From: Actinomycetota bacterium
Lineage (GTDB): Bacteria > Actinomycetota > Actinomycetes > S36-B12 > CAIYMF01
Direction of reading: 5' to 3'
Length of the DNA stretch: 58,011 nucleotides
NCBI GenBank assembly: GCA_009697815.1
Contig: WLRQ01000012.1
Span: forward strand, 1-58,011
The notes below the pieces were generated by a model. It did not search any database. It saw only the letters and a list, made by a program, of their open reading frames with translations, and was not told the origin of the DNA. The position numbers and the translations under genes are program-made. This document shows, in pieces, positions 1 through 8,632 of the stretch; within the stretch, counting starts at the first letter, position 1; each line of letters opens with the position of its first letter.

Positions 1-1
1 C

Positions 2-934
2 CCCGCGGACGGCGATTCAGCCGCCGCCGGCGCATGCGCGGGCAAGAAGATCGCCTTCGTCATGGGCGCCGAGTCAGACCCGTTCTTCCAGGCCATGAAG
101 GTGGGTGCCCAGGACGAAGCCACCAAGTTGGGTGCCGAGCTCATCTGGCAGGGCGACCCCAAGGAGTACTCGCCCGCGACGCAGATCCCGGTCGTCGACC
201 AGGTTCTCGCGCAGAAGCCCGACGGCCTCGTGCTCATCCCCACGGATCCCGACGCGCTGCAGCCCTCGGTGACGAAGGCGGTTGACGCTGGCGTGATCGT
301 CGCCAACGTCGACACCCGCGTCACGGACCTGAGCAAGGTGCTGACTTTCATCACCGGTGACAACGCCGACGGTGGGGCCAAGGCCGCCGAGGCCATCGCC
401 GGTGCGATCGGATACGCCGAGGGTGGCAAGTACAAGGTCGTCGTCGGTCTCACCTCTGAGACCGCCACCACCAACGTCGCCCGTCTCGAGGGCTTCAAGG
501 CCGCGGTCGCGGCGAAGTTCCCGGGCATTGAGATCGTCGATGTCGCATACTCGCAGTCCAAGCCCGAGGTTGCCAACACCAACGTGAACAACTGGCTGAC
601 CAAGTACCCGGACCTCAACGGCATCTTCGCCATCGACGGCACCAACGGCCAGGGCGCCGCTGCGGCTCTCCAGGCCAAGGGGCTCACGGGCAAGGTGGCG
701 CTGGTGGGCTACGACGCCTACCCCGACAACGTCGGCTTGATCAAGACCGGCGTGTTCACCGCCCTCATCGCGCAGGACCCGGCCACCGAGGCTCGTCAGG
801 CGATCGACTCCCTCTGCACCAAGCTCGGTGGCGGCGACGCAGCTGGGATCAAGGCCGAGGTCGTCATCCCGAACGTCGTTCTCGACAAGAACACGACCGA
901 GGCTGACCTGAAGAAGTACACCTACGTCGCCTGA
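2..934 (+). CDS. Sugar ABC transporter substrate-binding protein (RbsB-like, 5' partial)
   Basis: This is an extracytoplasmic sugar-binding protein of the periplasmic-binding-protein type 1/RbsB family, which would deliver a sugar to the permease and ATPase encoded next. The reading frame is open to the left window edge, so the signal peptide or lipoprotein signal is missing; the visible part starts in an Ala/Gly/Asp-rich linker and then reads KKIAFVMGAESDPFFQAM, the usual first strand of this fold. LIPTDPDAL and GIFAIDGTNGQGAA are typical later strands, and the protein ends TYVA. The family suggests ribose, xylose, fructose or inositol-type substrates, but the substrate cannot be read from the sequence. 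A strong hairpin follows the stop codon. Confidence 0.9.
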   Translation, partial: PADGDSAAAGACAGKKIAFVMGAESDPFFQAMKVGAQDEATKLGAELIWQGDPKEYSPATQIPVVDQVLAQKPDGLVLIPTDPDALQPSVTKAVDAGVIVANVDTRVTDLSKVLTFITGDNADGGAKAAEAIAGAIGYAEGGKYKVVVGLTSETATTNVARLEGFKAAVAAKFPGIEIVDVAYSQSKPEVANTNVNNWLTKYPDLNGIFAIDGTNGQGAAAALQAKGLTGKVALVGYDAYPDNVGLIKTGVFTALIAQDPATEARQAIDSLCTKLGGGDAAGIKAEVVIPNVVLDKNTTEADLKKYTYVA

Positions 935-947
935 TCGACGCGACGCC

Positions 948-998
948 ATCGTCTGGGCCGGTGACAATCCTGTGAGGTTGTCGCCGGCCCAGCACGAT
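948..998 (+). promoter_or_regulatory. Long stem-loop between binding-protein and permease genes
   Basis: Positions 953-967 (CTGGGCCGGTGACAA) pair with 978-992 over 15 bp with one G-T wobble. ATCGT at 948-952 also pairs with ACGAT at 994-998 across a single bulged C, giving about 20 bp of stem. There is no T-run, so it is more likely an mRNA 3'-end stabiliser or partial terminator than a strong terminator. In binding-protein-dependent ABC operons such hairpins often keep binding-protein mRNA more abundant than permease mRNA. The pairing is read directly; the role is inferred. Confidence 0.75.
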
Positions 999-1050
999 GA
1001 TTCGATGCAACCCCGGCCGTTTTGCGGCGGGTCTGACCCGAGGAGGGTGC

Positions 1051-2082
1051 ATGACGCAGACCGACACCCACGTAGCCCAGGCGGCCGGCACACAGGTCAC
1101 TGAGGCGCCCAGCCGCGCGAAGACCTTGTTCTCCAACCAGCAGTTCCTGCTCTTCCTCGTGTGGGTGCTGATGGTTATCGGGTTCTCCCTGATCAACCAC
1201 ATCTTCTTCTCCGTCGGGGTTGCCGAGAATGTCCTCGCTGACTGGGCTCCCCTGGTCCTGATCGCCCTCGGCGAGCTGGTGGTGATCATCGGCGGCGGGA
1301 TCGATCTTTCCGTTGGCGCCATCGTCGGTTTTTCGGGAGTCATTTCCGCGTTCACGATGAAGTCCCTCCATGGCTCCGGCGTGAGTGGTCCTGCCACTCT
1401 CGTCGTGGGAATCGCCGTGTGCGTGCTCGTGGGCCTACTCGTCGGTCTGGTCAACTCATTGCTCATCAACTACGCGAAGCTCGTCCCCTTCATCGCCACG
1501 CTCGTGACACTAGGTGCCTGTTCGGGTCTGGCGCTGGTGTTCACGAAGGGCGCGCCCGTGATGGGGGGTCCTCCAGAAGCGATCAAGCTCGCCCCTGCGT
1601 GGCTGGGTCCCTTCTCCGGTCCGGTCCTGGTCGTCCTCCTCGTGGTGGCAGTGCTCTGGCTCTTCGTGCACAAGGCTCGCTTCGGGCGTTACACCTTCGC
1701 CATCGGCTCGAACTCTTTTGCCGCTCGCGCCGCGGGCATCAACGTCAAGCGCCACATCATGCGGATCTACATGCTCTCCGGCCTTCTCGCGGGGCTGGCA
1801 GGGTTCTTCTTCTATATCCGCCTGGGCTCTGGCGCCCCCACCTCCGGTCTCGGCAATGAACTCGACGCGATCGCCGCGGTGGTCATTGGCGGAGCCGCTC
1901 TCACAGGAGGTGTCGGCAGAGTGTCAGGCACCGTCCTGGGCGCCCTGATCCTCACCACGGTCACCAGCGGCCTGATCATCTCCGGCGTGGATCCGCAGTG
2001 GAAGCGCGTCGTCGTCGCCGGGCTGATCGCGATCGCGGCCACCTTGCAGGCACTTCGTAAGAGAGAAGGAGCAGCGGCATGA
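1051..2082 (+). CDS. Sugar ABC transporter permease (RbsC/BPD_transp_2 family)
   Basis: This is an inner-membrane permease of a ribose/xylose-type sugar importer, 343 aa with about nine or ten hydrophobic segments. The cytoplasmic coupling region reads AARAAGINVKRHIMRIYML and is followed by the glycine-rich VVIGGAALTGGVGRVSGT, both typical of the family. The ATG at 1051 is chosen because AGGAGG lies at 1041-1046; an upstream GTG/ATG extension in the same frame would be translated from the hairpin region and lacks family similarity. The gene ends in an ATGA overlap with the ATPase gene. With the preceding binding protein it forms one importer. Confidence 0.93.
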   Translation: MTQTDTHVAQAAGTQVTEAPSRAKTLFSNQQFLLFLVWVLMVIGFSLINHIFFSVGVAENVLADWAPLVLIALGELVVIIGGGIDLSVGAIVGFSGVISAFTMKSLHGSGVSGPATLVVGIAVCVLVGLLVGLVNSLLINYAKLVPFIATLVTLGACSGLALVFTKGAPVMGGPPEAIKLAPAWLGPFSGPVLVVLLVVAVLWLFVHKARFGRYTFAIGSNSFAARAAGINVKRHIMRIYMLSGLLAGLAGFFFYIRLGSGAPTSGLGNELDAIAAVVIGGAALTGGVGRVSGTVLGALILTTVTSGLIISGVDPQWKRVVVAGLIAIAATLQALRKREGAAA

Positions 2083-2840
2083 GTGAGCCGGGCGAGATCC
2101 TTTACGAAGTCCGCAACCTCTCCAAGCGCTATGGCGCAGTGGTGGCGCTCGATGACGTCAGCATGTTCGTGCGTGCGGGCGAGGTCGTCGGTTTGGTGGG
2201 CGACAACGGCGCGGGGAAGTCCACACTGGTCAAGTGCCTCTCAGGGGCGCACCAACCCAGCAGTGGGCAGGTGCTGCTCGAGGGGGTCGAACGCCATTGG
2301 CACTCACCTCACGACGCCATCGAGGCGGGAGTCGAGACGCTGTACCAGGACTCCGGTCTCGCCCCCCATCTCTCGGTCAGTGCCAACGTCTTCCTCGGGC
2401 GCGAGGAGCTCAAGCCCGGAATCCTCGGGCGTATGGGCTTCTTGGCCCAGAAGTCCATGGACACGAGGGCACACGAGGATCTCGAGCGCGTGGGAATCGC
2501 CGTACCCGCGTCGGGTCGTTCGGTCTCGCAGCTCTCCGGTGGTCAGCGTCAGGCGGTGGCTATCGGCCGGGCAGTCGCGTGGGCGAGCAAAGTGATCATC
2601 CTGGACGAGCCCACCAACCACCTCGGAGCACGTCAGGCGCGCGAGGTCCTCCAGGTCATGCGCTCGGCGAAGCAGCAGGGTCTCGGAGTCATCTTCATCT
2701 CCCACACCCTCCCGCACGTGCTCGAGGTCACCGACCGTGTCGTGGTGCTTCGGCTAGGCCGGGTGGTGCGCGATGCTCCGACCTCGGAGTTCGACGCCGA
2801 GAGCCTGCTGGGCACGATCACGGGGCTCAACGCAACCTAG
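2079..2840 (+). CDS. Sugar ABC transporter ATP-binding protein (single ATPase domain)
   Basis: This is the cytoplasmic ATPase that energises the importer. Walker A (GDNGAGKST) is near residues 41-49, the signature LSGGQRQ begins near 152, and Walker B (VIILDEPTN) begins near 172, with the catalytic Glu at about 177. At 253 aa it contains one ATPase domain, unlike the common RbsA/XylG/MglA proteins of about 500 aa with two fused domains. It therefore resembles the FrcA type and would act as a homodimer. The start codon overlaps the permease stop codon (ATGA), with GAGAAGGAG as ribosome binding site. Confidence 0.93.
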   Translation: MSEPGEILYEVRNLSKRYGAVVALDDVSMFVRAGEVVGLVGDNGAGKSTLVKCLSGAHQPSSGQVLLEGVERHWHSPHDAIEAGVETLYQDSGLAPHLSVSANVFLGREELKPGILGRMGFLAQKSMDTRAHEDLERVGIAVPASGRSVSQLSGGQRQAVAIGRAVAWASKVIILDEPTNHLGARQAREVLQVMRSAKQQGLGVIFISHTLPHVLEVTDRVVVLRLGRVVRDAPTSEFDAESLLGTITGLNAT

Positions 2841-2887
2841 GACGTGACACGTGCCTGTGCACTCGTGCGGCGGGGGCCGGCGTGGGA

Positions 2888-2899
2888 TTGGATGGGGTC
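2888..2899 (+). promoter_or_regulatory. Putative leaderless -10 element of the aldo/keto reductase gene
   Basis: TTGGAT at 2888-2893 ends six bases before the ATG at 2900, the spacing repeated at several first genes in this window. The hexamer deviates from TANNNT at its second base and the ribosome binding site is poor. This is a weaker member of the series. Confidence 0.4.
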
Positions 2900-3784
2900 A
2901 TGACTTCCGACACCGCACAACCCGTCCAGATGTCCGGAACCTTCGCGATCGGTGGCGATCTCACCGTGCGCCGTTTGGGCTACGGCGCCATGCAGATATG
3001 CGGCGATGGCGTCTGGGGTGAGCCCGAGGACCGCGCGGGTGCGATCGCGGTGCTGCGCCGGGCCGTCGAACTTGGCGTTGACTTCATTGATACCGCCGAT
3101 TCCTATGGGCCCGCGGTCTCCGAGGACCTCATCCGCGAGGCCCTTGCTCCCTACGGTCACGTCCGGGTCGCCACCAAAGCCGGGCTGACCCGCACGGGCC
3201 CCGGTGAGTGGCACCCGGTTGGAGTTCCTGCCTATCTGCGCCAGTGCGCTGAGATGTCGTTGCGCCGTCTCGGTGTCGACACGATCGACCTCTACCAGCT
3301 TCACCGGATCGATGCCCGGATGCCGCTCGAGAAGCAGTTGGGGGTCTTTGTCGATCTACTAGCCGCGGGCAAGATCCTTCACGTGGGATTGTCCGAGGTC
3401 AGCGTCGACGACGTTCGCCGCGCTCGCGAGATCGTGCCCATCGCGAGTGTTCAGAACCTCTACAACGTGGCGAACCGTCAGAGCGAGGAGCTGCTGAACT
3501 ACTGCGCCGAGGAGGGCATTGCGTTCATCCCGTGGTTCCCGGTCGCCACTGGACAGCTCGCGGCACCGGGTGGGCCGCTCGACGCGCTCTCGGTGCGCAC
3601 CGGCCACAGTCCCGCACAGCTCGCGCTCGCCTGGTTGTTGCGTCGGTCTCCCGTCATGCTCCCCATCCCCGGTACGAAGTCGATCGCCCACCTGGAGGAG
3701 AACTGCGCGTCCGCTGGGGTCGTACTTGACGACTCCACCTACACCGAACTCGATGCGTTGGCGCCACCGGCACCCACCGCCTGA
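2900..3784 (+). CDS. Aldo/keto reductase
   Basis: This is an NAD(P)H-dependent oxidoreductase of the aldo/keto reductase superfamily, 294 aa, cytosolic. The catalytic tetrad is present: Asp64 and Tyr69 in FIDTADSYG, Lys93 in VATKAGL and His135 in LYQLHRID. The C-terminal cofactor loop reads LPIPGTKSIAHLEEN, the usual NADP-binding segment. The frame is open far upstream, but that stretch lies inside the ATPase gene; the ATG at 2900 gives a normal family N-terminus. The physiological substrate is unknown. The neighbouring sugar importer hints at sugar metabolism, but the 60-bp gap suggests a separate promoter. Confidence 0.9.
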   Translation: MTSDTAQPVQMSGTFAIGGDLTVRRLGYGAMQICGDGVWGEPEDRAGAIAVLRRAVELGVDFIDTADSYGPAVSEDLIREALAPYGHVRVATKAGLTRTGPGEWHPVGVPAYLRQCAEMSLRRLGVDTIDLYQLHRIDARMPLEKQLGVFVDLLAAGKILHVGLSEVSVDDVRRAREIVPIASVQNLYNVANRQSEELLNYCAEEGIAFIPWFPVATGQLAAPGGPLDALSVRTGHSPAQLALAWLLRRSPVMLPIPGTKSIAHLEENCASAGVVLDDSTYTELDALAPPAPTA

Positions 3785-3865
3785 CAGGGCGTCCGACCTG
3801 ATTGTCGAAGATCCGGCGCGGACCCCTCGGTCGCCGGTACCCTCCTCGAACGAACCATCAGTGCA

Positions 3866-4066
3866 GTGACTATCGCCGGGGGGCGCCTGATGACCACAGG
3901 GGATTCCGCACGTCTGATCGCACTCCGCGCCGACTACCTTCGGGTGCTCACGGGGGCCGGGGTCGACGAGGGCCTGGCGAGTGAGATGGCGAACCTTCTC
4001 GAGGAATGCAGACCAGATCACGAGGCCAGCAGCTCACCGGGCGATGTGGGCCAGCTCGCCCACTGA
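3866..4066 (+). CDS. Small hypothetical protein
   Basis: This is a 66-aa frame from GTG at 3866, or 58 aa from ATG at 3890, which has a G-rich stretch (3878-3883) as possible ribosome binding site. The protein is soluble, with a likely amphipathic helix (SARLIALRADYLRVL) and an acidic segment (EMANLLEECRPDHE). Codon third positions are mostly G or C, as in neighbouring genes. TACCCT at 3838-3843 could be a -10 element. I do not recognise the family. It fills most of the gap before dnaE, and a chance frame cannot be excluded. Confidence 0.4.
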   Translation: MTIAGGRLMTTGDSARLIALRADYLRVLTGAGVDEGLASEMANLLEECRPDHEASSSPGDVGQLAH

Positions 4067-4263
4067 GGTGGGCGGTCGCGCAAGATCTCCGACACGCCGT
4101 TGTGATCTGCCCGCACCTCGGTCAGGCCTGGTGTCGTCGGTGCCGGGGGTTAGGGTGAAGCCCTCCCGACGTGTCGACTTCCCCCGATTCGTCGCCGGAG
4201 CATCACGGCCTGCGCTCGGCGCTGGGCCCGGGCGCGCGAACCGTGGGAAGGGGTCCGGCAGCT
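4067..4263 (+). promoter_or_regulatory. dnaE upstream region with -10-like element
   Basis: No gene is evident here apart from a possible N-terminal extension of dnaE from GTG at 4171. TAGGGT at 4151-4156 fits the actinobacterial -10 consensus TANNNT and would start transcription near 4163. That gives either an 8-nt leader for GTG 4171 or a leader of about 100 nt for GTG 4264. No convincing -35 is seen. Confidence 0.45.
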
Positions 4264-7200
4264 GTGGCGAGCGAGGACTTCGTGCACCTCCACGTGCACA
4301 CCGAGTACTCCATGCTCGACGGTGCCGCCCGCCTGGGCGACTTGTTCAGCGAGGCCGCCCGACTGGAGATGCCGGCCCTCGCGATGAGCGACCACGGAAA
4401 CCTCTACGGCGCCTATGACTTCTACAAGCGTGGCAAAGAAGCCGGGGTCAAGGCGATCATCGGCATGGAGGGCTACTACGCCCCTCAGGGCCGATTCGAG
4501 CGGGCACCCTTCGACTTCGGGGGCGGCTATGACGAGGGCACCGGTGAGGACGGCGAGAGCGCCACCAAGGGTCGTCAGGCGTACACCCATATGACCATGT
4601 GGGCCGAGACAACCGAGGGTCTGCACAACCTGTTCCGCCTCTCGAGCCTGTCGAGCCTTGAGGGCTTCTACCGCAAGCCCCGGATCGACCGCGACCTGCT
4701 CCAGACCTACGGCAAGGGAATCATCGGCACGACCGGATGCCCCTCGGGCGAGGTCAACCGCTGGTTGCAGGCGGGCAACTACGATCGCGCGCTCGCCGCA
4801 GCCGCGGACTTCCGGGACATCCTCGGCAAGGACAACTACTTCTGCGAGCTGATGGACCACGGGCTCGGCATCGAGCGCCGCCACCGCGACGATCTCTTGC
4901 GCATCGCCCGAAGCCTCGACATCCCACTGTTGGCCACCAACGATCTCCACTACGTCTACCCCGGTGACGCTGACTCCCACGACGTCCTGCTCTGCATCGG
5001 TACCCGCACCACGATGGATGACCCGAAGCGCTTCCGCTTCACCGCGCGCGACTTCTACCTCAAGACGGCGCGCGAGATGCGCGAGGTCTGGAGCGAGCTG
5101 CCCGAGGCGTGCGACAACACCCTGCTCGTCGCCGAACGGTGCAACGTGACGTTCAACGAGGGCGCGAACCTCATGCCGCGTTTCCCGGTTCCCGCCGGTG
5201 AGGATGAGCAGTCGTGGCTGATCAAGGAGGTCGAGCGCGGTCTCGCGATGCGCTATCCCGACGGCGTCCCCGACCAGCACCGCGCGCAGGCGGCGTATGA
5301 AGTGGGTGTCGTGTGCGAGATGGGGTTCCCGGGCTACTTCCTCGTCACCGCCGACCTGTGTCGTCACGCCAAAGAGAGCGGGATCCGCGTGGGCCCGGGC
5401 CGGGGATCGGCTGCCGGCGCGCTCATCGCATACGCCCTCGGCATCACCGAGCTTGACCCCATCCGACACGGCCTCCTCTTCGAGCGGTTCCTCAACCCCG
5501 ACCGCGTCTCGATGCCCGATATCGATATGGACTTCGATGAGCGACGACGCGGCGACATGATCCGCTACGCCACCGAGAAGTACGGCGAGGAACGCGTCGC
5601 CCAGATCATCACCTACGGCTCGATCAAGGCCAAGGCGGCGATCAAGGACTCCGCCCGGGCGCTCGGGTACCCCTTCGCGGTGGGGGAGCGCATCACCAAG
5701 GCGATGCCGCCCGCGGTGATGGGTAAGGACATTCCACTCGCGGGCATGTTCGACACCACTCACCAGCGCTATAACGAGGCCACCGAGTTCCGCGCCCTTT
5801 ATGAGTCCGACGTCGACGTGCGCAAGGTCGTTGACACCGCGAAGGGTCTCGAGGGTCTTAAGCGCCAGCCCGGCGTCCACGCCGCTGGCGTGATCCTGTG
5901 CTCCGAGCCATTGATCGACGTCATCCCCATCTGGCGACGTGATCAGGACGGCGCGATCATCACGCAGTTCGACATGGGCGCGTGCGAGAAGCTCGGGCTT
6001 CTCAAGATGGACTTCCTCGGGCTGCGCAACCTCACGGTGCTCGACGACTGCCTACGCAATATCGTCAACAACCGAGGCGAGACCGTCGTCCTCGAGACAC
6101 TCCCGCTCGAGGACGCCCCCACCTACGAACTGCTCTCCCGAGGCGACACCCTCGGGGTATTCCAGCTCGACGGAGGGCCCATGCGGGCACTCCTGCGCTC
6201 GATGTCCCCTGACAACTTCGAGGACATCTCCGCCGTGCTCGCGCTCTACCGGCCTGGGCCGATGGGTGCCAACGCCCACAACGACTATGCCGACCGCAAG
6301 AACGGCCGCAAGCCGGTCGTGCCGATCCACCCTGAGCTCGCGGAATCACTGGCCGAGATCCTGGGCGACACCTACGGGTTGATCGTCTACCAGGAGCAGG
6401 TGATGGCCATCGCGCAGAAGCTCGCGGGGTACACACTGGGTGCGGCCGATCTCCTGCGGCGGGCCATGGGCAAGAAGAGCAAGGAGATCCTCGACAAGGA
6501 GTTCGTGCCGTTCTCCGAGGGTATGCACGCCAACGGATATTCCAAGGCCGCCATCGCGACACTGTGGGAGATCCTCGTCCCGTTCTCCGACTACGCCTTC
6601 AACAAGGCACACACTGCTGGCTACGGCCTGGTGTCGTTCTGGACGGGTTTCCTCAAGGCCAACTACCCGGCCGAGTACATGGCCGCACTTCTCACCAGCG
6701 TGCGCGATGACAAGGACAAGTCGGCCGTGTACCTCGGTGAGTGCCGGCGCATGGGCATCAAAGTACTACCCCCGGATGTCAACGAGTCTGACCTCGACTA
6801 CACCCCCCGCGGCACGGACATCAGGTTCGGCCTCTCGGCGGTGCGCAACGTGGGCGCCAACGTCGTGGAGAGTCTCATCAACTCCCGGGTGGGCAAGGGC
6901 CGCTTCGTGAGTTTCGACGACTTCCTCGACAAGGTGCCGATCAGTGTCGTGAACAAGCGCGTTGTCGAGTCACTGATCAAGGCCGGGGCCTTCGATTCGC
7001 TGGGGGAGAGCCGCAAGGGGCTCCTCGCGGTCCACGAGGCCCGCATCGACTCCATCCTCGACGTCAAGCGCAATGAGGCGATCGGGCAGGACTCCCTATT
7101 CGGAGGGCTCGACGAGAGCACCGCGACCGCCATGTGGGCGCCGCCGACCATCCCGACGGGCGAGTGGGACAAGCCCACCTTGCTCGGATACGAGCGCGAG

Positions 7201-7800
7201 ATGCTGGGCCTCTACGTCTCCGACCACCCACTGAACGGTGTCGAGCACGTGCTGTTCTCGGCCACTGATGCGCCCATATCGGCACTTCACACCGATGAGG
7301 TCGCCGATGGCAGAGTGCTCACGGTGGGTGGGCTGATCACCAGCGTGCAGCGCAAGGTCACCAAGCAGGGCAATGTCTGGGCGATCGCCTCCCTGGAGGA
7401 TCTCGAGGCCTCGATCGACGTGATGATTTTTCCCGCGACCTATCAGCTGGTGGGCCCGCACGTCGTGCCCGATGCGGTGCTTCTGGTGAAGGGAAGGCTG
7501 GACAAGAGCGAGGAGGATGCCCCCAAGTTCATCGCGATGGAGATCACCGTCCCTGATCTCTCCACTGGTGTGTCGGGTCCTGTGGTGGTCACGATCCCCG
7601 CTCTGCGCTGCATCCCGCCAGTGATCGATCGCTTCAAGGATGTACTGGCCGCCCACCCGGGCGTCACCGAGGTTCGGCTGGCACTCTCCAACGGGCCTCG
7701 CACCACGATGGTGCGTCTCGACGATCGACTGCGCGTCACGCCCTCGCCTGCCCTCTACGCCGACCTCAAAGCCCTGCTCGGCCCCTCCTGCATTCAGTAG
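4264..7800 (+). CDS. dnaE: DNA polymerase III alpha subunit (replicative DnaE1)
   Basis: This is the catalytic subunit of the chromosomal replicase. The N-terminal PHP domain starts FVHLHVHTEYSMLDGA, retaining the metal-binding histidines, so a PHP proofreading exonuclease as in mycobacterial DnaE1 is plausible. The polymerase aspartates lie in PDIDMDFDERRR (about residues 421 and 423). Thumb, fingers, HhH and OB-fold regions follow, with the C-terminus reading PSPALYADLKALLGP. From GTG 4264 the protein is 1178 aa, matching the family; GTG 4171 would add 31 poorly conserved residues. Similarity to mycobacterial DnaE1, as I remember it, runs the full length. It converges on a LON-domain gene. 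Confidence 0.97.
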   Translation: MASEDFVHLHVHTEYSMLDGAARLGDLFSEAARLEMPALAMSDHGNLYGAYDFYKRGKEAGVKAIIGMEGYYAPQGRFERAPFDFGGGYDEGTGEDGESATKGRQAYTHMTMWAETTEGLHNLFRLSSLSSLEGFYRKPRIDRDLLQTYGKGIIGTTGCPSGEVNRWLQAGNYDRALAAAADFRDILGKDNYFCELMDHGLGIERRHRDDLLRIARSLDIPLLATNDLHYVYPGDADSHDVLLCIGTRTTMDDPKRFRFTARDFYLKTAREMREVWSELPEACDNTLLVAERCNVTFNEGANLMPRFPVPAGEDEQSWLIKEVERGLAMRYPDGVPDQHRAQAAYEVGVVCEMGFPGYFLVTADLCRHAKESGIRVGPGRGSAAGALIAYALGITELDPIRHGLLFERFLNPDRVSMPDIDMDFDERRRGDMIRYATEKYGEERVAQIITYGSIKAKAAIKDSARALGYPFAVGERITKAMPPAVMGKDIPLAGMFDTTHQRYNEATEFRALYESDVDVRKVVDTAKGLEGLKRQPGVHAAGVILCSEPLIDVIPIWRRDQDGAIITQFDMGACEKLGLLKMDFLGLRNLTVLDDCLRNIVNNRGETVVLETLPLEDAPTYELLSRGDTLGVFQLDGGPMRALLRSMSPDNFEDISAVLALYRPGPMGANAHNDYADRKNGRKPVVPIHPELAESLAEILGDTYGLIVYQEQVMAIAQKLAGYTLGAADLLRRAMGKKSKEILDKEFVPFSEGMHANGYSKAAIATLWEILVPFSDYAFNKAHTAGYGLVSFWTGFLKANYPAEYMAALLTSVRDDKDKSAVYLGECRRMGIKVLPPDVNESDLDYTPRGTDIRFGLSAVRNVGANVVESLINSRVGKGRFVSFDDFLDKVPISVVNKRVVESLIKAGAFDSLGESRKGLLAVHEARIDSILDVKRNEAIGQDSLFGGLDESTATAMWAPPTIPTGEWDKPTLLGYEREMLGLYVSDHPLNGVEHVLFSATDAPISALHTDEVADGRVLTVGGLITSVQRKVTKQGNVWAIASLEDLEASIDVMIFPATYQLVGPHVVPDAVLLVKGRLDKSEEDAPKFIAMEITVPDLSTGVSGPVVVTIPALRCIPPVIDRFKDVLAAHPGVTEVRLALSNGPRTTMVRLDDRLRVTPSPALYADLKALLGPSCIQ

Positions 7801-7821
7801 GTTGTCCGCACCGATCAGTGC

Positions 7822-7852
7822 TGCGCGGCAGGGCGCATCCCGCCGCGGCGCA
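7822..7852. terminator. Possible bidirectional terminator between dnaE and the LON-domain gene
   Basis: TGCGC at 7822-7826 pairs with GCGCA at 7848-7852, and inner GGC/GCC and GGG/CCC segments extend the stem with small bulges. It lies in the 60-bp gap between two convergent genes. There is no T-run, so termination is inferred from position and structure only. Confidence 0.4.
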
Positions 7853-7860
7853 GTCCAGAA

Positions 7861-8556
7861 TCAGTTCATTCCGCTAGCGACTCGGGCCAGATCAATGGCC
7901 GGCAGAGAGGGGATCTCGCGTAGGAGCGAGGTTTCCCGGGCCAGGAGTGCGATCTCCGCCCGTAGTCGCTCACTCGTCGTGCCCGCCTCGAGCAGCCGCT
8001 GACGGTCGTGCAGATCGAGCACCATCGCGGCAGCCACGAGATAGGACAGCACACGGGCGCCTTCAGGTAACTGCTCCATCTGGTCGGCCTCGATGGCATC
8101 GGCACCGGCGACGGCGGCTCGATAGAGATCGAACCTGCGCGTCACGACGTCCCCGAGCAGATCGGCGTCACCGTCGCCGTCGTCCTCCTCGAGCCATTCG
8201 ACCTCACCGCATAGGTAGGGGTGGCCCTCATCGACGAGGCGCAGCAGTCGAAAGCGGGAGTCGCCGTGCGACATGAGGTCGAACCGCCCGTCGCTATAGG
8301 AGTTGATCACCTGCACGCGCGCCATGGTTCCGACGTCATAGAGGGCTCTGACCCCGTCCGTTCCCACTTCGCGACCTTCGCGGATTGCCAGGACCCCAAA
8401 GACACGGTCATCCTCAGGACGATCCCGGAGATCGTTCACGAGCTGGCGATAGCGCTGTTCGAAGATGTGGAGCGGCAGCACCAGCCCGGGCACCAGGACT
8501 GTGCCGAGGGGGAAAAGCGCGATCACCTCACGGGAGCCGGCTCGACGCGGTGTCAC
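7861..8556 (-). CDS. LON peptidase substrate-binding (N-terminal) domain protein
   Basis: This 231-aa protein contains only the LON N-terminal substrate-recognition domain, without the ATPase or protease parts of Lon. The diagnostic N-terminus reads IALFPLGTVLVPGLVLPLHI followed by FEQRYRQL. A middle acidic segment (EEDDGDGDADL) and a helical C-terminal half (LPEGARVLSYLVAAAMV) follow. Such stand-alone proteins are common in actinobacteria, and their biochemical role is unsettled. The GTG start at 8556 has no ribosome binding site but has a promoter-like hexamer six bases upstream. It is divergent from hisD. Confidence 0.88.
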   Translation of the reverse strand: MTPRRAGSREVIALFPLGTVLVPGLVLPLHIFEQRYRQLVNDLRDRPEDDRVFGVLAIREGREVGTDGVRALYDVGTMARVQVINSYSDGRFDLMSHGDSRFRLLRLVDEGHPYLCGEVEWLEEDDGDGDADLLGDVVTRRFDLYRAAVAGADAIEADQMEQLPEGARVLSYLVAAAMVLDLHDRQRLLEAGTTSERLRAEIALLARETSLLREIPSLPAIDLARVASGMN

Positions 8557-8568
8557 GGCGCCAGCCTG
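8557..8568 (-). promoter_or_regulatory. Putative leaderless -10 of the LON-domain gene
   Basis: On the minus strand CAGGCT (8568-8563) ends exactly six bases before GTG at 8556. It differs from TANNNT only at the first base. No Shine-Dalgarno sequence is visible, consistent with a leaderless mRNA. Confidence 0.45.
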
Positions 8569-8620
8569 ACCGATCTGCGGCTCGCTCGCATCCCGAGTGG
8601 GTTCCGGGCCGGGTGATCCC

Positions 8621-8632
8621 TAGACTGAGGCT
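8621..8632 (+). promoter_or_regulatory. Leaderless -10 promoter element of the his operon
   Basis: TAGACT at 8621-8626 is followed by six bases and then GTG at 8633, placing the predicted transcription start at the start codon. No ribosome binding site is present. A leaderless hisD mRNA leaves no room for a T-box or attenuator. Confidence 0.65.

Noticed and set aside
2234-2899. N-terminal extension of the aldo/keto reductase
   Set aside because: It overlaps the ABC ATPase gene in another frame, and its Arg/Pro/Ser-rich sequence lacks similarity to the family; the normal start is at 2900.
4150-5880. A long open frame on the minus strand opposite dnaE, and similar ones at 26915-28447 and 40582-42198
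   Set aside because: They lie fully opposite dnaE, gltB and carB, show no recognisable domains, and are expected by-products of GC-rich third positions.
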